Source: Erysipelothrix sp. HDW6C (GTDB taxonomy: Bacteria > Bacillota_I > Bacilli_A > Erysipelotrichales > Erysipelotrichaceae). Taken from it: a stretch of 64,000 nt of DNA. Positions within the stretch are counted from its first letter, which is position 1; each line of letters opens with the position of its first letter. The notes under the pieces are model-generated. The model searched no databases, was not told the DNA's origin, and saw only the letters and a program-made list of their open reading frames with translations. The stretch is from the NCBI RefSeq assembly GCF_011299615.1, contig NZ_CP049861.1, forward strand, positions 2,108,001 through 2,172,000, read 5' to 3'. This document shows positions 36,066-44,598 of the stretch, in pieces. The position numbers and the translations under genes were made by a program.

Positions 36066-36131
36066 AACATTACCCTATTCTTTCTCTTCGTGCCCCCCAC
36101 AGTCATTAACCAATACGTTACCTATAGATTA

Positions 36132-36219
36132 TATTGAATAATAGATAAACCACACATTCATAATTTTCCAAAATATAGAATTATTGAATACTTGATATCG
36201 CGATTCTTATTGTTCAATA
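36132..36219. repeat. TATTGAATA repeats between surface protein and Mga-like regulator
   Basis: TATTGAATA occurs at 36132-36140 and 36182-36190, and the inverted form TGTTCAATA at 36211-36219. The first two are 50 bp apart, about five helical turns. They lie in the shared divergent promoter region and may be sites for the regulator. Confidence 0.5.
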
Positions 36220-36277
36220 TACATACTGATTACTGACGTTGTGCTATCATTTAAATCGAAAGGGAAGTGTGTGGTTT

Positions 36278-37699
36278 ATGTGGAAATTTAAAAACAAACA
36301 ATCTGAACGTCATCTTTTTATTCTTCAAAGTATTTTTTTGAACCAACAACCACTTACACTAAAGGAACTCTCACATCTCCTAGAATGTGATATAAAAACA
36401 GTCCATTCAACAATACGTGATATCAACAATTTCTACTCAGTTCCAACGATTCACATCGACCCCAAAACCCAACTTATCTTTAGTGATGAAACGAGTGACT
36501 TTTTCCCACGAGATATCTTTTTAAGTTTTTACGAGAACACGCGGGAATTTGAAATCCTAGAATATATATTCCTTAATGGTCCTGTCACCTCAAATGATGT
36601 TTGCGAAAATTTGTTCATTAGTGACTCTACACTCAATCGCTACCTCAGTCACCTTCGTAAAAACCTCAACAATTATGACATCACAATTGAGCACAATAAC
36701 CTCCACATAATCGGTAACGAACTTTGCATCCAAAACTTTTTTGTTCAGTATTATTATGAGAAGACATCCTGCACTATGTTTGATGATTTTGAAGCAGTCC
36801 AAAAAGTTATCTTTTCAATGTTCAAGCGCGTTACTGCAGATGAGCGTTATATACTATTTCGCCCTTATTTTAATTACTTTCGATGGATTATCTTTGTTGC
36901 ACTCGTACGTGTATCTAAGGGGAATTTAGTCCCGCTTGCCGGGGAGCTATCCGAGCCATTAATTCTTGAGGACTTTATTCTTGATACAGAGTTTATGCAA
37001 CTCAATCATTATTTTGGAAGAAAACTACAAAAGATAGATTGCCTCACTGATTTTGCTGCACTCTTTTTCAAAGAAACGAACACAACGTATCAAGCTCAGT
37101 TGCATGAAATGTATCAAGCATTTGATAGACTTTTCGAACTCGATCTATCCGAATCATCTTTGCTTTCAATTAGTAACGCTCTCTATGGAGTTCTAATGAG
37201 TTACTTTGGGAAATCATACTTCCTCTTTAATACCAATCTCTATCGATTTAATACCTTAATGCGTCACTTTCCAACGTCACTCGAATTAACACACAGTTTA
37301 ATTGCATCACTATTTGAATCGCTCGGAATCAAGGATCATGATCGTCTTTATGATTTTATAATCCTTATACTCGATTATACACCCGGCATTTATGAGTCTT
37401 TCCAGAAGCACGAAAAAAGAGTGGCTGTAACACTCTTTCTTGTCACAAATACCACCCATGCGCATTTCATTTTGCGATTATTGACCGAACGTTTCTCAAA
37501 CCTCGCTACATTCACACTTGCTGATAGCAATACACTTCTCACTGAACACGAGGTCGACGAAAGCATTGTAATCGCTGACGTCGCAACACTAAAATCAGAG
37601 AATTTGCTCATCATTGAAGCGGGACTCATTTATTCAGAAATGCCACGAATAAAGCATTTTCTCGTTGAACAGCGTAATCAAGAACTCTTGCGAACTTAA
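36278..37699 (+). CDS. Mga-like/PRD-related transcriptional regulator
   Basis: A 473-residue regulator. Two N-terminal winged helices (ELSHLLECDIKTVHSTIRDI near 30-50 and VCENLFISDSTLNRYLSHLR near 105-125) are arranged as in Mga and other PRD-type virulence regulators. The middle (about 160-370) resembles a pair of PRD-like helical domains, and the C-terminus (about 385-470) resembles a IIB-like domain. Mga proteins control adhesin genes in streptococci and their relatives. The divergent LPATG gene is an obvious target. The start is uncertain: ATG 36278 is preferred over a TTG at 36239. Confidence 0.75.
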   Translation: MWKFKNKQSERHLFILQSIFLNQQPLTLKELSHLLECDIKTVHSTIRDINNFYSVPTIHIDPKTQLIFSDETSDFFPRDIFLSFYENTREFEILEYIFLNGPVTSNDVCENLFISDSTLNRYLSHLRKNLNNYDITIEHNNLHIIGNELCIQNFFVQYYYEKTSCTMFDDFEAVQKVIFSMFKRVTADERYILFRPYFNYFRWIIFVALVRVSKGNLVPLAGELSEPLILEDFILDTEFMQLNHYFGRKLQKIDCLTDFAALFFKETNTTYQAQLHEMYQAFDRLFELDLSESSLLSISNALYGVLMSYFGKSYFLFNTNLYRFNTLMRHFPTSLELTHSLIASLFESLGIKDHDRLYDFIILILDYTPGIYESFQKHEKRVAVTLFLVTNTTHAHFILRLLTERFSNLATFTLADSNTLLTEHEVDESIVIADVATLKSENLLIIEAGLIYSEMPRIKHFLVEQRNQELLRT

Positions 37700-37703
37700 G
37701 TTA

Positions 37704-39161
37704 CTATACGAAGAAGTCTTTTGTTGCGTTGTATATTTTAATGTAGCTTTGATAAAGACGTTCGTAAGATTCAATGTGCTCCTGACTTGGAATAATGGTG
37801 TCCTTTGAATATCGAATAAACTGTTTCACGACCTCATTGTAATTCTCATAATCTCCACTTCCTACCGCTACTAACATGGCAGCTCCCAATGCAGGACCCT
37901 CTTCTGTAGTTAGTGTAACGATTGGACTTTGAAGTATGTTTGCTTGAATTTGTAACCAAGCAGAACTCTTAGCTCCACCACCAATGGATATAAGATATGC
38001 ACTTTTATTGCGGTCAAAGGATTCTCGAAGTGAGAATACCACACCTTCCATCACTGCTTGTACCATGTCTCGACGTGAATGTGAGCTGTCGAGTCCAATA
38101 AAACTCCCACGTATAAATGCATCAGGGTGTGGACAGCGTTCTCCACGTAAATAGGGTGTGAAAAGAAGCATTGGATGTACGGGTCGTTTTCCATAATTGT
38201 CATCGACAAATGCATCGAACGCTTGTTCAGGTGCGACGATTTCTTTAATCCAATTCAGACTATCTCCCGCACTCAATGTAACTCCCATCTGGTATCTTTC
38301 ACCATTTACATGTAGAAAATTATGGAGCGTATCTTCATGCATTGCCGACCCCATACCTAAGATTACACCTGAAGTTCCAATACTGATGAGTTGCTTGCTT
38401 TCGTCAACCACGCCGGCCCCTAAAGCACCACAAGCATTATCTGCCCCGCCACCATAAATATTGACAGGCCCATGAAACCCAAAGTGCTCCACTAGCGCTT
38501 CTGACATTGTTCCTACTTTTTCATCGGAACGGACAAGCCGTGGTAACAATGTTGAACTTATTCCAAATGTGTCAAGCATTTTTGTACTCCATGTTCTTGT
38601 GTTAATGTTTAGCAAAAGTGTACCGGATGCATCTGAATAATCCATTACACGCTGTCCTGTTAATCGATATACGAGGTAGTCTTTCGGAAGTAATATTGAG
38701 TGTGTCGTCTGGTAGTTATCAATTTCATGATCTCTCATCCAAAGTATTTTTGGAAGAGTGAAACCCTCAAATGACCGATTACCCGTTTCGCTTCGAATAA
38801 GTGAACCATATTTTTCGTTAAGAAACTTGCTTTCGATTGCATTTCTCACATCGTTCCAAAGTATCGCATTCCGAACTGGATGACCCTTAGCATCAAGCAT
38901 CACCAATGAATGCATTTGACCAGAGATTGCAATCCCACGAATATCGTCTTTCAGGCTTGGTATATCCGCAATCAATTGAAACAGGACCTTCTCAAATGCT
39001 TCATACCAATCCTTTGGATCTTGCTCACTATACCCCAAGTGTGGCGAAATCACGTCATACGATGCTGTGCTTTTGGCAATAACACTTCCCGAATATGTTA
39101 CGACAATTCCTTTTAGGGACCCTGTCCCCAAGTCGATTCCAATATACAGTGATTCTTTCAT
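37704..39161 (-). CDS. xylB: Xylulokinase (FGGY family)
   Basis: A 485-residue sugar kinase of the FGGY family. GIDLGTGSLKG near 8-18 is the first phosphate loop, and ISGQMHSLVMLD near 78-89 is the xylulokinase substrate motif (Gln-Met-His). The catalytic Asp lies in GGGADNACGALGAG near 233, and ISIGGGAKSSAWLQIQA near 392 completes the family. It converts D-xylulose to xylulose 5-phosphate. It is the last gene of the carbohydrate operon; its ATG directly follows the DhaL stop. Only four bases separate it from the Mga-like gene that converges on it. Confidence 0.9.
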   Translation of the reverse strand: MKESLYIGIDLGTGSLKGIVVTYSGSVIAKSTASYDVISPHLGYSEQDPKDWYEAFEKVLFQLIADIPSLKDDIRGIAISGQMHSLVMLDAKGHPVRNAILWNDVRNAIESKFLNEKYGSLIRSETGNRSFEGFTLPKILWMRDHEIDNYQTTHSILLPKDYLVYRLTGQRVMDYSDASGTLLLNINTRTWSTKMLDTFGISSTLLPRLVRSDEKVGTMSEALVEHFGFHGPVNIYGGGADNACGALGAGVVDESKQLISIGTSGVILGMGSAMHEDTLHNFLHVNGERYQMGVTLSAGDSLNWIKEIVAPEQAFDAFVDDNYGKRPVHPMLLFTPYLRGERCPHPDAFIRGSFIGLDSSHSRRDMVQAVMEGVVFSLRESFDRNKSAYLISIGGGAKSSAWLQIQANILQSPIVTLTTEEGPALGAAMLVAVGSGDYENYNEVVKQFIRYSKDTIIPSQEHIESYERLYQSYIKIYNATKDFFV

Positions 39162-39791
39162 CTATGTACCACTTTCAAGGAGGGCTTGTTCTACTAACGT
39201 TTCAATCAACAAGAAACATGATGTTGCCCCTGCATCATAGTAACCAATACTTCGCTCACCCAATCTCGCCGCACGTCCAAGCTTTGCCTGAAGATTTTTT
39301 GTGCTTTCCCAGCCTTCACGGGCACCACTTTTCAATGCATTCATACTTGATTCAAAATTTAAACCATCAATCGTTGCTTCACGAAGCTGTTGAACCGCAG
39401 GTGACAGCGTATCCACAAGCGTCTTATCGCCAACTTGGGCGCCAGCAAGATCGCAGATGGCTGCTAAAGCTGCTTCCAAACCTTCCAAGATATCATATTC
39501 ATCGACTGAATCTTTACGTAATGGTTTGGCTAATTTCCGGAAAAAAGTTCCGTATATAGGACCCATTGATCCGCCAATATCGTCAATCAAAACCATTGCA
39601 AGTGTCATCATTGCATCGCGCAGCGAATCATTTTCACCGATTGCACTGCGTGCAATCAAGAATCCTTTTTTCATATTGTTTCCATGATCCCCATCACCTG
39701 TGTAGCCATCAATTTCGCTAAGATATTTCGCGTTACCATCAATGGTATCAATCATTGCTAAGACTATCGTAGGTTTTTGTGCATTAATCAT
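39162..39791 (-). CDS. DhaL-like dihydroxyacetone/erythrulose kinase nucleotide-binding subunit
   Basis: A 209-residue helical barrel protein. GDGDHGNNM (33-40) is the Mg-ADP site, with Asp residues that hold the metals. IGGSMGPIYGTFF near 73-86 is the usual DhaL helix, and DAGATSCFLLIE closes the barrel. It partners the DhaK subunit encoded next. No DhaM phosphotransfer subunit is visible, so phosphate may come from ATP or from a DhaM elsewhere. It overlaps the DhaK end by eight bases. Confidence 0.87.
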   Translation of the reverse strand: MINAQKPTIVLAMIDTIDGNAKYLSEIDGYTGDGDHGNNMKKGFLIARSAIGENDSLRDAMMTLAMVLIDDIGGSMGPIYGTFFRKLAKPLRKDSVDEYDILEGLEAALAAICDLAGAQVGDKTLVDTLSPAVQQLREATIDGLNFESSMNALKSGAREGWESTKNLQAKLGRAARLGERSIGYYDAGATSCFLLIETLVEQALLESGT

Positions 39792-40791
39792 GATGCATCA
39801 CCTTCATTCCCACTGTATCTACCTCAAAATCAAGAGCATCTTTAATCTCATCATCCACTTTAAGAATACTTACTGTAGCTCCTTGCATGTCCAACGAAGT
39901 GAAATAATTCCCCACCATTGAATTCACAATTGTAATTCCTTTCTCAGTCAATACACGGTCAATCTCATTGTACAAAATGTACAGTTCCATAACCGGTGTC
40001 GCCCCTAATCCACTAACAAGAACAAAGATTTCATCTGTGTTTTGAATTCCGCTATCCGCACAAATATACTCAATTATTTCCTCTGCTATAAGGGAAGCTT
40101 GTTTGAGTTCTGTGACCCGAACGCCGGGTTCACCATGATGTCCAATACCAAACTCCATCATTCCATTTTCAATTTGGAAATTGGGTTTATCATTCGCTGG
40201 TAATGTACAAGGACTTAACCCAACACCGATACTCCAAGTTTGGTTTATAACTTTTTGCGCTATGGCAATTACTGAATCCAGGTCTGCACCTTGGGCCGCT
40301 TTCGCTCCTGCTACTTTCCACATTAGGATTTCTCCCGCGACACCCCTTCTTTTCTCTCGTTCTGACTGTGGAGCACTGGCTATGTCATCATTCGCAACAA
40401 CCTTTTTAACGATGATATCATCGTCATCAGCCATATCAATCGCCATTTTAACATTCATATTATCACCCGCGTAGTTTCCATAGAGACACGCAACGCCCAT
40501 GCCTTTATCCGCTTCTCGAAATGCGTCATAGAACACCTTAGCTGATGGTGACGAGAATATCTCTCCTACGGCGACAACATCAACCATATTCTTACCACAA
40601 TAACCTACAAAAGCTGGCTTATGTCCGCTCCCGCCGCCCGTAACAATCCCAACTTTTTTTGTGGTATGAAAGTTTGACACAATGACGCGAGGATTCAGAG
40701 AACTCACGTGAACACGATTACGATGTGTTTTTACAAACCCCTCTAACATTTCTTCGACAGCCAACAAGGGATCGTTTATGATTCTTTGCAT
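39784..40791 (-). CDS. DhaK-like dihydroxyacetone/erythrulose kinase substrate subunit
   Basis: A 335-residue subunit with TGGGSGHKPAFVGY near 51-64, YAGDNMNVKMAIDMA near 107-121 and the covalent substrate-binding His in GIGHHGEPG (His218 or His219). Dihydroxyacetone, glyceraldehyde, L- or D-erythrulose and apulose are known substrates of this family. Lying between an RpiB homologue and DhaL, in an operon with a 3-epimerase-like protein, it fits a tetrulose or pentulose kinase better than a plain dihydroxyacetone kinase. That is an inference. Confidence 0.87.
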   Translation of the reverse strand: MQRIINDPLLAVEEMLEGFVKTHRNRVHVSSLNPRVIVSNFHTTKKVGIVTGGGSGHKPAFVGYCGKNMVDVVAVGEIFSSPSAKVFYDAFREADKGMGVACLYGNYAGDNMNVKMAIDMADDDDIIVKKVVANDDIASAPQSEREKRRGVAGEILMWKVAGAKAAQGADLDSVIAIAQKVINQTWSIGVGLSPCTLPANDKPNFQIENGMMEFGIGHHGEPGVRVTELKQASLIAEEIIEYICADSGIQNTDEIFVLVSGLGATPVMELYILYNEIDRVLTEKGITIVNSMVGNYFTSLDMQGATVSILKVDDEIKDALDFEVDTVGMKVMHHD

Positions 40792-41243
40792 TCGTTTGCC
40801 TCCCGTTCTTCATATTCAGTAATACATGCAATTTTTTTTGCACTGTTTTCATTGTCAAATTTCAAAGTCAACCACTGGTCGAGTAAATACTCTGCATATA
40901 TGGGAGATATAATCCGTGAGCCAAAGCAGATGAACTGACAGTCATTACTCAAAATACTGCGTTCCATTGATAATGCATCATGCGCAACCGTCGCGCGAAT
41001 ACCTGGAACTTTATTGGCTGAAATTGCCATACCAATTCCGGTTCCACACATCAGTATACCCTGGTCAGCCTTTCCATCGCGAACATATTCTGCAGCTGAG
41101 ATTGCCGTGCTTGGATATAGAGAGGGGTCTGTATTATGAACGCCAAAGTCAATCACCTCGACATCTTTACCTTTAAGATATTGCTTAATGGCTTCCTTGA
41201 ATTCAAACGCTGCTTCATCACAGCCAATTACAATCCGCTTCAT
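40776..41243 (-). CDS. RpiB/LacAB-family sugar-phosphate isomerase
   Basis: A 155-residue isomerase with active Cys66 in LMCGTGIGMAISANK, the RpiB motif. The catalytic partner position near the start reads GCDEAAFEFK instead of GCDHAGFELK, so the usual His is Glu10. The same family includes ribose-5-phosphate isomerase B, allose-6-phosphate isomerase and erythrulose-4-phosphate isomerase (EryI). Position between the 3-epimerase-like gene and DhaK suggests the tetrulose or pentulose product is its substrate. The overlap of start and upstream stop is four bases. Confidence 0.87.
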   Translation of the reverse strand: MKRIVIGCDEAAFEFKEAIKQYLKGKDVEVIDFGVHNTDPSLYPSTAISAAEYVRDGKADQGILMCGTGIGMAISANKVPGIRATVAHDALSMERSILSNDCQFICFGSRIISPIYAEYLLDQWLTLKFDNENSAKKIACITEYEEREANECKES

Positions 41244-42100
41244 ACATTATCCTCCGCAATTTTTGTGAGGTTCGCCAACCCTTGAATGGCGAGTTCTTCT
41301 CCAGTATCGGCAAATTTACGCCAGATAGCACAATTCGCATTCAATTCTTCAAAGCTGGGATCGAAAGACTCGATGACACAGGGGTTCTGATAACCGATAG
41401 CTTCAAGGGCCTGAAAGAACTCAACCCATGGGACTAATCCCGTTCCAGGTATACCGCGGTTGCTTTCGCAAACATGTACATAACCTAGATAACGCGACCC
41501 ACATGTATAAACAGCTTCTTTAAAACTCATCTCCTCACGAATCATATGAAACGCATCCAAGTGAACCTTAATGTGATTACCACCAACAGCTTTGCAATAA
41601 CGGACTGCATCTTCAGCAGTGTTTATGAAATGCGTCTCGAAACGATTAACCGGCTCAATACAAATGACTAACTCAGAATGAACTTCCTCAGCATATGCAA
41701 CGATGGCTTTCATCGCACTTACGGAATGGTCCCATTCACGATCAGTCCGGGGTTTCCCAGTTAGATATCCCCACCCTGCATAGTTAACGCCTCCCAATAT
41801 TTTCGAGCCTATTTTCTTGTTGATATCAACCATCTGCTTCATATGATCAATACCATCTTGACGTATTTTTGAGTCATCACTAATTAAATTCGTTTTAAGT
41901 CCTAAGGTTGTTGATGTGATGGGAATGAGTGGGTATTTTTTTAATTCTTCAACGACTCTGTCGACTGGAAATGTATCCGGATGCGCAATGGCAAAATCGA
42001 TTGCTTTAAATCCTAAACTGTGTGCTTTTTCAACAATCCAAAGATCCTTCTCAAGGAAATCTTCTGTCCAAATAAATGTATCAACGCCAAATGTTAGCAT
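41240..42100 (-). CDS. Sugar phosphate isomerase/epimerase (D-tagatose 3-epimerase-like)
   Basis: A 286-residue TIM barrel of the xylose-isomerase-like superfamily. The metal residues are in CIEPVNRFET near 143-154, VHLDAFHM near 177-184, HVCESNRG near 206-213 and VIESFDPSF near 240-248. The EPVNRFETH sequence is close to that of D-tagatose/D-psicose 3-epimerases. It likely epimerises a ketose or its phosphate at C3, or interconverts erythrulose phosphates as in EryC/LerI. AAAGGAG precedes the ATG. Confidence 0.82.
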   Translation of the reverse strand: MLTFGVDTFIWTEDFLEKDLWIVEKAHSLGFKAIDFAIAHPDTFPVDRVVEELKKYPLIPITSTTLGLKTNLISDDSKIRQDGIDHMKQMVDINKKIGSKILGGVNYAGWGYLTGKPRTDREWDHSVSAMKAIVAYAEEVHSELVICIEPVNRFETHFINTAEDAVRYCKAVGGNHIKVHLDAFHMIREEMSFKEAVYTCGSRYLGYVHVCESNRGIPGTGLVPWVEFFQALEAIGYQNPCVIESFDPSFEELNANCAIWRKFADTGEELAIQGLANLTKIAEDNV

Positions 42101-42122
42101 ATTATTCTCCTTTTTATAAAAG

Positions 42123-42149
42123 AAGTCCTCGGTGTTTAACCAAGGACTT
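42123..42149 (-). terminator. Intercistronic hairpin before the epimerase-like gene
   Basis: Seven-bp arms AAGTCCT/AGGACTT with two inner GG/CC pairs, followed by CUUCUUUU on the minus strand. It is attenuator-like, placed after the lyxose isomerase gene. Confidence 0.6.
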
Positions 42150-42161
42150 ACAGTGTGTTAA

Positions 42162-42695
42162 TTAGCGATCACGTATATCACGTTTGATATTGGGATTTGT
42201 GAATACATCATATTCATCAAAGCTTGGTGACGAGAACTCACTAATCACTGCCCCTTCAGGTCCAGCTTTAAACCAATGTTTAATACGAGGATCAATTGTA
42301 TATTGCTCCCCAGCCTCTAAGACAATTTCTTTCTTTGCTGTGTAGTAATCACAAGATTGTTGTGGTGGTAACACCTGATGTTTTTCAACATCCGTAGGCT
42401 CATCGGTGTAGAGATAAACTTTCCCCCAACGACAACGGAATGTTTCTTGTTTTCCTTCACGTCCTTGTAAATCGGGATGAACATGTTCGGGACACGTTTG
42501 ATTTGGTAATAGCACCATTTCCTTGGCACAATAGCGTGCATTATTAACATACAGAATAAGGTTTAAACCTTCTTCTTCGATATTGTTAAGGCCAAAGTCA
42601 GCATAATCAATCGATGCCAACTCGGTATCGGTTAATACGATGTTTGATTTTCCATACAAGTCTTTGACTTTCATTTTATATTCTTGTGTAAGCAT
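42162..42695 (-). CDS. D-lyxose/D-mannose isomerase (cupin type)
   Basis: A 177-residue cupin. CPEHVHPDLQGREGKQETFRC (in pieces: CPEHVHPD near 69-76, GKQETFRC near 82-89) supplies the metal-binding His-His-Glu, and RIKHWFKAG near 140-148 supplies the last His. The sequence matches the D-lyxose isomerase family (YdaE/sigma-B-linked enzyme and SpaD relatives). It converts D-lyxose to D-xylulose, or D-mannose to fructose. With the xylulokinase at the end of the operon it makes a complete lyxose-to-xylulose-5-phosphate route. AGGAGG precedes the ATG. Confidence 0.88.
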   Translation of the reverse strand: MLTQEYKMKVKDLYGKSNIVLTDTELASIDYADFGLNNIEEEGLNLILYVNNARYCAKEMVLLPNQTCPEHVHPDLQGREGKQETFRCRWGKVYLYTDEPTDVEKHQVLPPQQSCDYYTAKKEIVLEAGEQYTIDPRIKHWFKAGPEGAVISEFSSPSFDEYDVFTNPNIKRDIRDR

Positions 42696-42703
42696 AGTTC
42701 CTC

Positions 42704-43797
42704 CTAGCTAAATTTTAGATCGTCCATATTAATATCTTTTTCATCTTCAATGCTCATGATGCTTACGGCATCTTTATCGACTGGTTTCTTAAGAATAAAT
42801 AGAACCACAGCAGTTGCCAGTGAACCAATCATCAGTGCTGCAAACCATTGCCATGGATTCACCATTGCAACCATCGCAAAGAGACCACCATGAGGAACAC
42901 TAGATGCACCACCCCAAAGCATGTTTAAGGCACCTCCAATTGCTCCACCAATTCCAGTTGCAACAATACAACGCCATAGATCATTAAAAATTATTGGGAA
43001 GCATCCTTCTGTAATCATAGTTACTCCCATTGGGAAGGCTGTTTTCAGAGTTTCAACTTCATCCTGTGTATAGATATTCTTTCGGAATGGTTTTTGGAAG
43101 AAATATGCTATTGTCATTCCAAATGGTGTTACCATTGATGCCAACATCAATACTGCCATCGGTTCATTAATACCTTCAGATTGAAGGGATAGCAAGAAGG
43201 CAAATACCACCTTGTTGATAGGTCCACCATAGTCAATACTTGAAAGTATTCCAATAATTGCTCCAAAGAGTACTTTCTGACTCGTATCAAGACCCAATAA
43301 GAAATTATTCAACGCTTCAGTTCCCAGACGAATTGGTGTTCCGAGAATGTAGTACATCACGATCCCGACGATTATTGATGAAATAAACGGAATGATGAGC
43401 ATTGGTTTGAGACCTTCAGCCCATTTTGGAACGCGTAACTTATCTCGTAATAGTTTGGCAGTATAACCTGCAATATAACCCCCAATAAATCCACCAATGA
43501 ACCCTGCACCAATATCAATAGATACAAGTCCAATGAGGAATCCTGGAGCAATACCAGGCTTATCGGCAATTGAGTATGCAATTCCTGTTGCGATGACAAC
43601 AGGTAACATTCCCAAGACCAATCCTCCCATTGTTGTTAAAGTATCAAAGAATGTATAACCATCTTTAAAACTTGCAATCGATTGTCCCCGAGCAAATTAC
43701 CAATAGCTAATAAGAATCCACCACTAACGACAACAGGAATCAAATATGAAATCGCGGTCAACGCATGCTGTTTTAACTCATTAAACTTTTTATTCAT
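42704..43797 (-). pseudogene. PTS IIC component, fructose family, with single-base frameshift
   Basis: The start at 43797 shares one base with the IIB stop (TAATG) and gives MNKKFNELKQHALTAISYLI, then VVVSGGFLLAIGNLLG. The frame breaks at a C4 run (43687-43690, G4 in the coding sense), and reading ends about 15 codons later. One more G would give QSIASFKDGYTFFDTL and flow into the long intact frame from 43630 (MGGLVLGML to the end). The rejoined protein of about 364 residues has the full set of fructose-family IIC motifs, including SIDYGGPINK and MITEGCFPIIFND. It is either a real pseudogene, a switched-off phase or a base-calling error. Confidence 0.85.
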
Positions 43798-44117
43798 TAC
43801 TTAGGCTCCTCTCCTACTATTTCTTCTAACTTCTGAATAAACTTATTGGGTGATTTAATCACCAACTCAGTTGGTATTTCAATAATTTTTTTTCCTGCAA
43901 AACGATCTTTTCCAGATACTTTTACATCTGCTGCAATGACAACAACATCCGCATCTGCAATCATCGCAGTTGGGATTTCATCTTGCAATCCAATCGTTCC
44001 TTGGGTCTCAACATGAATAGTATGACCCGCTTTTTCTGCAGCATTGACCAGTTTTTCCCGGGCAATATATGTATGTGCAATTCCCGCTGTACATGCAGCG
44101 ACTCCAACAATAATCAT
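43797..44117 (-). CDS. PTS system IIB component, fructose family (second system)
   Basis: A 106-residue IIB protein with phosphorylated Cys9 in VAACTAGIAHTYIA. The Thr10 in place of the usual Pro is a mild variant. Its stop and the IIC start share a base (TAATG). AAGGAG precedes the ATG. It passes phosphate to the sugar held by IIC, unless the frameshift in that gene is real. Confidence 0.93.
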   Translation of the reverse strand: MIIVGVAACTAGIAHTYIAREKLVNAAEKAGHTIHVETQGTIGLQDEIPTAMIADADVVVIAADVKVSGKDRFAGKKIIEIPTELVIKSPNKFIQKLEEIVGEEPK

Positions 44118-44128
44118 GATTTTTCTCC

Positions 44129-44584
44129 TTATGTAAATACAGAGATAATGTCATCCTTTGTTTCTGCCTCTAAAAGTAGTGCGACATTATCATCATTTCC
44201 AAGTTTTCCTGCAAGTTGCGCGAGCATCATCAAATGATCACGGCCGCTTTCAGGATTGTTACTTACTGAGAACAAACACACTACTTTGACGCCATTGCCA
44301 TCAAGTGTTTCCCAATCAATTTCATGTTTCAATTTTCCAATTGCGATACCATTCTTCACCACAGACTCACTTTGCCCATGAGGAATTGCAATGTAGTTGC
44401 CAATTCCTGTTTGCCCTTGTGACTCTCGTAAATAAATATCCTCTTTGTACGAATCAATATCTGTGATATAACCCGCATCAAATAATAATTTTGATAAATA
44501 ATCGATTGCTTCCACTTTATTTCTGGCATCAATCGCTACGTCAATAACACGTTTATCAAGGATGTCATTCAAAGAAATTGTCAT
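44129..44584 (-). CDS. PTS system IIA component, fructose family (second system)
   Basis: A 151-residue IIA protein with the active-site His69 in IAIPHGQSE and VCLFSVSNNPESGRDHL near 105-121. It is the second gene of the operon, after the aldolase. AGGAGG lies eight bases before the ATG. No PRD regulator belongs to this system; a DeoR-type gene is divergent instead. Confidence 0.92.
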   Translation of the reverse strand: MTISLNDILDKRVIDVAIDARNKVEAIDYLSKLLFDAGYITDIDSYKEDIYLRESQGQTGIGNYIAIPHGQSESVVKNGIAIGKLKHEIDWETLDGNGVKVVCLFSVSNNPESGRDHLMMLAQLAGKLGNDDNVALLLEAETKDDIISVFT

Positions 44585-44598
44585 TCAATCGTTTCCTC

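Noticed and set aside
39095..39559. Plus-strand open frame of 154 codons over xylB and dhaL
   Set aside because: Antisense to two well-supported genes, with no promoter or ribosome site.
42317..42550. Minus-strand open frame of 77 codons in the lyxose isomerase gene
   Set aside because: Out-of-frame shadow of the cupin gene.
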